Source: Vanilla planifolia
Taxonomy: Eukaryota; Streptophyta; Magnoliopsida; Asparagales; Orchidaceae
Reading direction: 5' to 3'
Assembly: GCA_023846275.1 (NCBI GenBank)
Contig: JAIUJO010000186.1
Location: 368,221-432,220 of the forward strand
DNA: 64,000 nucleotides
This document shows positions 55,841 through 64,000 of the stretch, piece after piece. Below the pieces are notes generated by a model. That model did no database searches. It was not told where the DNA came from and saw nothing but the letters and a program-made list of their open reading frames with translations. Numbering within the stretch: the stretch's first letter is position 1; each line of letters opens with the position of its first letter. The position numbers were made by a program, and so were the translations under genes.

Positions 55841-58800
55841 ACTATTGGAGAAATAAATTTACATAAGAACATAACAAAATCAAAGTAAAATATTTTAATA
55901 AATAAGATAATATAAATAAGAAAATTGCATTTAAAGTTACTAATGAACTTAAGTCTAATATCCTTGATAATCAAACTAAGTCTGAAGACGTATCACCCAT
56001 AAAACATGTAAGACACTAGAAAATGAAATATTTAAAACTTTAGGAGTGATTATGTAATTAGATAAAGCTTATCGATAAGAGCGCAATGACATTTGTTTTT
56101 TCTCGATCTTATCTTGTTTAGAACTATAATAACTTGCTCGAGTAAATAAATAAATAATAATAAATTATATTTTATATTAAGTTAGCATATACTATATTTG
56201 AAATAAGATAAATTGAAGTAATACAAAATATCTAGAAAAAGACAATGTAAAGGTCACAATATAAACATTTATAATTTCTTAGTAACACAATAAAATCAAC
56301 GTAAAAAATTTAATGAAATGAGACAAATCGTGTAAGTTGCACTATAATATACTCATAAGAGAGAGTCTAGCATGTTTGATCATCAAATTTGGTATGCAAT
56401 GTAAAGTTCTTTTAATGCTTTTTGAAAGCATAGAAAATAAAATATTTTAAAACATAAAATGGATATTTAAATTGATGTGCCTCATCGAGATGTGTCGAAA
56501 GTTGATGTCTTTGATAATTATAGTACAACATTTGCAATTTTTATAATTTACCAAAGTATGTAGACACAAATAATAATAAAGAAATATTGAAATATTAAGT
56601 AAGAAAAAATAGTAGCAAAAATGAAATAATTTAAAGGAACATAATATATCTAATTCAAGTAACTATAAATATAACACGAGAGGAGTTTTGGAGTTACAAC
56701 TAAGAAAACAAAATCAAAGTGGTAAACAATAAGAAACGAGAAAAATTAAAATGGAAACATGCTTTAAAAGATATATTGAAGATTTAGTGTAATGTCATCG
56801 ATCGTCAAATTAGTTACAGATCAAACTATCTTCTTTAGTGAGGTTCATAGTGAAATAACCAAATCAAAGTAGAAATGTTTTTTGAATTGAGATGAACTAC
56901 ATAGCAAAGTTTCATACCAATAAATTAAGGATATTGAGCATAACATCATGAATCATCAAATAAACTATAAATTAAAATATATCATAAAGTATGTTAAAAT
57001 AAAAAGATATTTTAAAAAATAAATATTTTTTTAATGTGATAGAGCACAGTAAGACAATTTTAATGATATTTGTTTTGTCTTAATCAATCCTTATTTTGAA
57101 TTATTATAAATTGCAAAATTAAATCACCATAAATAGTAATTAGTTACATTTTTTTATATTAAGTTAATATATATTAAAGTTGAAATAAGTTAAAATTAAG
57201 ATAATAAAATATAACCAAATAAAGCAACATAAAGGTTAGATGAGATTTCAAATTATGTAGCAACATAACAAAATAAAAAACATTATTGAATTGAACTAAA
57301 TTGTATGATTAATGTGCATTCTAAAAACTAAGGCATCAAAATATCTACTTAGGGAAGCTAAAAAATTAAAAGATACTGAAAGCATTGAAAAAAAAAATAG
57401 ATGGGTGGGACTTCACATGATGGGTCTAAAAAAGTGCAGTGTAAAGCATGCAAACATTTTTAAAAATAATTTTTTAAAAGTTATTAAAATGTATATTTTG
57501 ATGGATAAAAATAATTATGAAATGTTCAATAAGTTTTTTCTTCTTTCTAACCTCATTACAAAGAAATGAGAATATAAAAGTAAATGAGTGAAATAATAAA
57601 CTTTTTTTAATTAAAACTTTAAATAAATGTATGTTAAAGCTAAAAAAATATAAATTGATATAATTTAATATAGCCATGTCAAAGCAATGTGAAGGTCATA
57701 TAAGAGTGGATTTAGAGGCACTTAGTGAAATATAAAATTCAAATCTAAATAATTTAAAAAATAATATAAGTTATTTGAGAAAGTCACTTTGTAAGGCACC
57801 AAGATGAGTGAATGTACTATCCTTGATAGTGGAATCTGGTACAATAAAAATATGTTGTGAGGTTGTAAAACTTATAGAAATAAAAATATATGAAAATATT
57901 TAAAAAATTAATAAAAATAAATAAATTATTGTTATCATAACATCAAGTAAATATATATTATGTAAGAAATATAGTAAATTAAAGCAATGTAGTCGAATCA
58001 AATCAAGGTGATGTCAAAGTTACACTATAAAAATTAGAGTTACATAATAATAACTTATGTTAAACAGAAAACAAAGAAAAAATGTTATACATTTTACTGG
58101 AAATCAGCATTTGAAGATATTAAGTAGATCAAGTATAATATATTCAATCTTGAAATCAATTTTGATAAAAAATATGTTGTAAAGCATGCAAAAGTAAAAG
58201 ACTATAAAATATTTAATAATAATGGAATAAATATTTAAAATGATTAACAACATATAGAAGTGTATAACAACATTGAATCAATCTTGACCAAACAAAAATT
58301 GAAATTACGACAAATTGCTAATGTAAATATGCAAAAAAAAAATGACAATTTATTTTTTTAATTTAAACTAAACATAAATCAAAGAAGAAATGTTATAAAT
58401 TTAGGCAAACAAATGCATCTAAATTAAAGTGATGAAGACTTCACATGAGAGAAGATCATGGGTTACATTGCAATATAACCAAATGAAAGCAAAACTTAGA
58501 AGAAATAAGAGAAATTTCAAGGGAAAGTTGCATTCCAAGTAATTAAAGAGTTTGAGTGTAGCATTCTTGCAACATTCTTGCATGTTAATCAAGTTTTGAA
58601 TCTAAAAGGCTTGTAAAGCATGCAAAATAATAAAAACATACAACATTCATAAGGAAAAAAATGAATATTGAATTAAATAGAGCTCATTAAGATTAGTCTA
58701 ATGTCATGTTTTCAATCAACATTAGAAGGTTTTGTATACACTAAATTACTAAAATAAATGAGGATAGAAAATAACAAATTTTTTTAAATATTAAATAAAT

Positions 58801-59175
58801 ATAACCTAAAGCAAAAATGGATAAATAGGGAACAATAAAATCCCCAAGTCAAAGTTATTTAATAGTCACATAAGATGAGGTTCAGAGTTACATAACCATA
58901 TAACAAAATCAAAGCAAAACATTTGAGTAAATAAGTCCAATTTTGTAGGAACGATGCATTCCAAGATACTAAAGAGATCAAGTGTAACATACATAATCGT
59001 CTTGTTGACTACAAATCAAAATGCCTAATAAAGCATGCCAAAATCTTGGAAGGTAAAATATGTAAAAAAAAATTTAAAATAAATATTTAATTAGATAGAG
59101 GTTAGCAAGCAAAGTCCAACAATATTTGCTTTGGCTTAATCAGATCTCATTTTGAATTATTATGAATTAAAAAAG
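55823..59175 (+). repeat. 415-bp satellite block, plus orientation
   Basis: About eight copies. Landmarks lie near 56063 (AGCTTATCGATAAGAGCGC), 56475 (CCTCATCGAGATGTGTC), 57041, 58240, 58680 and 59098. The copy near 56830 jumps from a degraded GATCATC box to TTCATAGTGAAATAACC, and the copy around 57300-57900 is rearranged. The open frame at 57312-57569 has a lysine-rich, low-complexity translation and no domain, so it is not called. Confidence 0.8.
58680..59097 (+). repeat. Representative intact monomer (418 bp)
   Basis: This copy carries all the boxes in order and can serve as a reference: dyad box GAGCTCATTAAGATTAGTCT at 58680, the AT-rich box, AGTCACATAAGATGAGG, CAAAATCAAAGCAAAACATT, GCATTCCAAGATACTAAAGA, GATCAAGTGTAACATAC, TAATAAAGCATGCCAAAATC, and AATATTTAATTAGATA before the next dyad box at 59098. 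It encodes no sustained open frame. Confidence 0.8.
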
Positions 59176-59200
59176 AAGTTGTTTTTCATCTTTAGTGTCT
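59160..59200. other. Orientation switch 6 (plus to minus)
   Basis: Plus sequence ends in the GAATTATTATGAATTA box. It is followed at once by minus sequence TCTTTAGTGTCTTGGAATTT, a different part of the monomer. Unlike switches 1 to 3 it is not a clear fold-back of the same box, so a simple break-and-join is possible here. Confidence 0.6.
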
Positions 59201-61600
59201 TGGAATTTAGCTTTCCTATATAATTTGTCCTAGTTTTTGAAGTTGTTTTTTTTATTTAGTTAAACTACATAACTTTTATTTATGATATTTTAGGTTTATT
59301 ATTTATTTACAAAAAATTAGAAAATAATTTATTATTCTTTTCATATTTTTAATTTTGTATATAATAATAAGTCAAAATGATGTCTCATTGTGATAAAATA
59401 AATGTAGTTACAATCTTCTCTGCTTGAGCTCAATCCAAGTATATTTTTATTTCTTCATTTTGAAATATTTTTTTGTATTTTTTTGACTCATTTTAAGAAG
59501 ATTTTTATTTAAATTTTATTTAATGGTAGATTGTATTACATTCGATCTCTTTAATATCTTAGAATACTATATTTTCGCACAATTTATCTAATTTTTCCAA
59601 ATTTTTTACTTTGGTTTGTTTATATTTTACTATGTTAACTCTGCATCCCCATTTGTGTCACCTTAACATTTCCATAATTTAATCATAATATATTGCTTCA
59701 ATTTTTCTCATCCAACCTTTAAAATATATTTATTATTCTTTATGATTATTTATTATTAGATTAATGAAAATTCTTAACATGCAATAATGGGGATAAAAAA
59801 ATAACATTACACATATCACAGTTTCCTAAAAAAAATATTCATTTTCATAATTTTTTTGAGAAATTTTAATTCACATCTCATTTGATGTTGTTTTGCTTAA
59901 TCTTTTTAGTATGTTGGAATGTAATTTTCTCAAATAATTTATCACATTTTTTCATTTTTCACTTTTTTTACTTATAGTATTATTTACCAATTGTGTAATG
60001 TTAACATCGCTTTGATTTTGTTAGATTAATTTTCTTTAATATATCATATTTTAGCATTAAAATTGTCTTGCATAATATAAAAGGAACAATTTTTTATTAC
60101 TTTTTCTTATTTAATTTTTTAATTAGGAATTTTAAATAAGGTTCATTCAAGATGAAACAAATGTTTTTAGACTAGAGATAATATGCCATATAAACTTTTT
60201 ATGCACATTACGAGATATTTTGATATGTTCATGATTTTATGATGGAGGATGTTATTGTTTATTTCGTTTGTTTCTCAAAATGTAGCATTATCTTATAACT
60301 AATCTCATGTCTTCAAAGTGTTTATTATGATTTTGTTATATTACTAAGGAACTCCATTCTTATCTTAGTTAAGCATTACATCACTTTGATTTGGTTATAT
60401 TATTTTGATTCTAGTTATTTGATTTCAACTTTATTATCTATTTACTTAACATTAAAATAATATTTTTTTACTTATGTGTATTTTTATTTTGATTCACAAT
60501 TGTTCAAAATATTGTCTGATCATGACAAAAAAAATCATTGGATATGGTTTGTGACCTATATCTAGTTAAACATTCTTTTTCATATTTTTAAAAATTTAAT
60601 TTTCTAATATTTTTAAATTTTTCTCAAGACATTTCATTTCAAAACTAATTTGACATTTAAGAATCTTATGCTCAAACAACTTAGCATCTTAGAATGTAAC
60701 GTTGTTGTACTATTTACATCATTACTTAAACTTTTTCACATTTATTTTGTTATATTTTAAGTGAACAAAAATTTTTTCACATGTGACTATTTCATCAATT
60801 TGATTTGATTAAACAATATTTCTTTAATCTATATCATTTTAGCTTTGATGTATATATATATATATAATACTAAAATAATTAATTATTATCGTTTATTCTT
60901 ATATTTTTTTGTACTTCACAAAAATTCCAATTGAAGTCTAGTTTTAATGAAAAAACGTTGGAGTCATCTTAATGAGCTTAATCCAAAAACTATTTTATTT
61001 TTATATTCTTTAATATTATATTTTTTTAGGGATTTTTGTGGTCATTACGAGTTTTTTCAATTTGTACACAATTTAATGATTGAGGATGTTCCAGTCAAAT
61101 TTCTATATTTTAGAGTTGAACTTACCTTAAGAATTTATTTCATTTTTTTAAATTTCTTTCTTTGATTTGTTGGTTTTATTATGTAACTCTAAATGTCTAC
61201 TCTTATGAGCTTTACATTGATTTCATTTAGTAATGTTATATTACTTTAATTCATTAAGTTCTAATTTTAATTTAAGTTAATTTAAAATTAAAAAATAAAA
61301 ATTTATTATTATTTATTATTATAAAGTTGCATTTTGCTGTAATTCCAAATGTGGTATGATCGAGAGAAAACAAATATCATTTTTCACATTTTTACAAGCT
61401 CTATCCAAATAAAGATTCATTTTGTTTTTTTTAAATGTTTTATAATTGATTGTTATAAAATGTTTTATAAGAGAATTTGACTTTTATTTAAACATTTTTA
61501 TCAAACTTGTTATACTTCACCTTTTTAATATCTTGGAATACAACTATACCTTACATTTAATGTCATTTCTTGAAAGTTTTTGCTTTAAGATGGTAAATAT
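59176..61600 (-). repeat. 415-bp satellite block, minus orientation
   Basis: About six copies. Landmarks on the minus strand lie near 59411 (TTCTCTGCTTGAGCTC), 59810, 60170, 60540, 60960 (GAGTCATCTTAATGAGC) and 61390. The short open frames at 60947-61165 and 61446-61724 are AT-rich repeat translations. No gene was seen. Confidence 0.8.
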
Positions 61601-61645
61601 ATTTTTAGACTTCTCTAGATGTTTTTTAAAAAACAATGATATAAT
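61585..61645. other. Orientation switch 7 (minus to plus) with filler
   Basis: Minus sequence CATTTCTTGAAAGTTTTTGC (about 61564-61583) is followed by roughly 45 bases that match neither orientation well. Plus sequence then starts with AATGATATAATTTTCATAGG, the counterpart of AATGAGATAAATTGTATGAG. The same monomer region lies on both sides, so this is a fold-back with filler between the arms. Confidence 0.55.
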
Positions 61646-63681
61646 TTTCATAGGAAAGTTACATTCCAAGAATCTAAAGAGAGTGAGTGTAACATCCATG
61701 ATTATTAAATTAAGTACAAATTGAAATGTTTAGTAAAGTGTTCACAAAAGCTAGAAAATGAGATAAATTGTAGTATAAAGTTGAAAGTCAAGTTACTTTC
61801 ATTATTGAGTGTAATATCCTTGAAGGACAAATTAGGTACAACAATAAAAAGTTATATCAAAGATGACAAAACCCTAAAGTAAAATTGTTAAAATAATAAA
61901 TAATTTTGAGAGCTCATTGACACAAAATTAATGAGGTTTGTTTCATCTAACCATGACCATGTTGGGAATTACAATAAATTAAAAAATGTAATATTCATTA
62001 ATAACAACAAATTACCGTTTCAATAATAAGAAAATATATATTAAAGTTGAAATAAGATAAATTAAAATAATGAAATACAAAAAAAATCATGGTGATGTTG
62101 AAGTGATAAATGAGGATATTTAATGCTACATAGTACTATATAAAAAGAAGAACAAAATAATTAATTAAATGGGGTAAATTGCAAAAAACGATGTATTCCA
62201 TGATGTTAGGAAGATTGATTGTAACATCACTAATTTTTAAATTAGGTAAGAATGAAAATTTCTTGTAATACACATTAAAGACATAAAAAATAAAATATTT
62301 AAAATAATGTAAATGAAAACTTAATAAGATAGAACTCTTTGAGATGAGTCCAACATTGTTTCTTTAGTCTTGATTGAACAAAGTTTTGAATTACTAAGGA
62401 TAAAAAATCTAAAAAAAACACAAATAATTAAATGATTGTTTTAATTTTAAGTAAATATAAATTATTATTAAAAAGAGATAAATTTAAATAATGCATAATA
62501 ACCAAATAAAAGTGATGTTAATTTCACACTAGGAGAGATTTCAAGATATATATAGTAATTTAGCAAAATAAAAAAAAATTAGTGAAATTAAAGAAATTAT
62601 ATAAGAAATTTTCTTTCTAAGATACAAAAGAGATTGAGTGTAACATCCTAAATTTTAAAAATATTTCATAAGGTATAAAAAAATACTAGAAAGTAAAACA
62701 TATTAAAACATAAGAATCAATATTTAACTAAAAAATATTAAAGGTAAAATCAGATAAATTATAGTAATGTGATATAATAAAATAAATGCATTATAAAAGT
62801 TGCATGAGTGGTGAATTATAGTTTCATAGTAATATAAACAAATTAAAGTATAAACCTTTTAAGAAAAAAAATTAAATATACTTGAAAGCTACATTATTAG
62901 AAATTGAAGGGGTCAAGTCCAACATCTCAAGTTATTAAATTTTGCATGAACAAAAAACGCATACAAAACATTTTAAAATAAAGGAAAATTAAATTTTAGA
63001 AAATAAGCAAATTATAATTTAATTTGCGAGAATCTATTGAGATCAGTGCAAAGACATCTATTTTGTCTCGAACAGACCTTGTTTGGAACAAGTAAAAATT
63101 ATCAGTTTTAAGTAAGCATAAAAAATAATTTACTCTTTTGATGTTAAGTAAAGATATATTGCAATTGAAATAAGATAAATGGTAGAAATGTTATCTCATA
63201 AAATCAAAGCCATCGAAAGTTCAAACAAAAATAGATTTAACGTTCAAAAGAAATACAACAAAATAAAAAATTCAAAAATAAAAAAAATTATATAACAAAG
63301 TTGAATTCAAGGAATATAATGACTTTGAGTGTAACATTTTCGATGGTCAAATTTCGAATGAAGCAAAGTTAATAAAAAAACTTACTAAAATGTTCAAGTG
63401 AATATTTGAATAGATAAAGCTTTTTATGAACTATTATAAATTATCTAAGAGTTAATTAGCATAAATAATAATAAATAACTTTTAAATATTAAGTAGATAT
63501 ATATTAAAACTAAAATAAAATAATATGAAGTGGCATTATATAATCAAGTCAAAATGATGTGAAAGTCACATGGGATGGGATTTTTTTGTGTGCAATAGAA
63601 ATATAATTAAATAAAAGAAAAAGAGTTGAAGAACTTTGATTAATTTTGAGAAAAAAGGTCATTCTAAGATATTAATGATAA
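61640..63681 (+). repeat. 415-bp satellite block, plus orientation, right end of array
   Basis: About five copies. Landmarks lie near 61908, 62330 (GAACTCTTTGAGATGAGTCC), 63033 and 63410; the copy near 62735 is shortened. The last monomer stops in the box normally reading ATTCCAAGATACTAAGGAGA (here ATTCTAAGATATTAATGATA, 63661-63680), directly before the trinucleotide tract. No gene was seen. Confidence 0.8.
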
Positions 63682-64000
63682 CTGATGATGATGATGATGA
63701 TGAAGAAAAATAAGAAGAAGAAGAAGAAGAAGAAAAACAAGAACAAGAAGAAGAAGTCGAAGAAGAAGGGGGAGGAGGAGAAGAAGAAGAAGAAGAAGAA
63801 GAAGAAGAGGAAGAACAAGAAGAAGAAGAAGATGAAGAAGAAGAAGAAGAAGAAGAAGAAGTAGAAGAAGAAGAGGAAGAACTAGAAGAAGTAGAAGAAG
63901 AAGAACAAGAAGAAGATGAAGAAGAAGAATAAGAAGAAGATGAGGAACAAGAAAAATAGGAAGAAGATGGGGAAGAAGGAGGAGGAGAAGAAGAAGGGGA
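63682..64000 (+). repeat. (GAT)n/(GAA)n purine-rich trinucleotide tract
   Basis: About seven GAT units (63683-63703) pass into an imperfect GAA tract of about 300 bases, with GAG, GAC, CAA and GGA interruptions, that continues past the window. The plus strand is almost pure purine. Frames reading Glu/Lys-rich peptide are broken by TAA and TAG triplets within the tract (for example near 63711, 63930 and 63957). It is a microsatellite rather than an acidic-protein gene. Long GAA/TTC tracts are known to adopt triplex structures; whether this one does is not shown. Confidence 0.92.

Noticed and set aside
57312..57569. 85-residue lysine-rich open frame
   Set aside because: It lies in satellite sequence, is compositionally biased and lacks any motif; other monomers break the frame.
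63703..64000. Glu/Lys-rich reading through the GAA tract as an acidic protein
   Set aside because: In-tract TAA and TAG triplets interrupt it, there is no start context, and the sequence is a typical microsatellite.

Overview
This window looks like non-coding plant nuclear DNA. It is strongly AT-rich and has no convincing protein-coding gene: the longest open frames are short, lack recognisable domains and lie in repeats. The plant assignment is an inference. It rests on a roughly 3.0 kb LTR with TGTTA...TAACA-type ends, long diverged satellite arrays and a possible nuclear tRNA-Gln-like sequence. I cannot name a species.

Layout. Positions 1 to about 3990 hold unassigned, gene-free sequence that differs from the rest; it may be a decayed transposable element. 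From about 4000 to 63680 the window is essentially one very long satellite array. The monomer is about 415 bp: adjacent landmarks in intact copies are usually 400-425 bp apart. There are roughly 135 copies, all strongly diverged, with many truncated copies of about 300 bp or less. The array is broken into blocks of opposite orientation: minus (4000-10770), plus (10770-25855), minus (25877-28000), plus (28005-36150), minus (36150-55822), plus (55822-59175), minus (59175-61600) and plus (61640-63680). It ends in the middle of a monomer at a (GAT)n/(GAA)n tract that runs off the window.

Insertions in the array. A solo LTR of 3002 bp (4590-7591) lies within a satellite monomer and is flanked by a perfect 5-bp target duplication, GCTTT. 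It is GC- and CpG-richer than its surroundings and carries its own short tandem repeats. A foreign segment of about 285 bp near 40430-40715 contains a minus-strand tRNA-Gln(UUG)-like sequence and may be a SINE or tRNA-derived fragment.

There is no operon or pathway here. The notable content is structural: an old, non-homogenised satellite with seven orientation switches, some of them fold-back in form, and a short dyad and an internal direct repeat that recur across diverged monomers. All calls come from reading the sequence by eye; copy counts and block edges are approximate.
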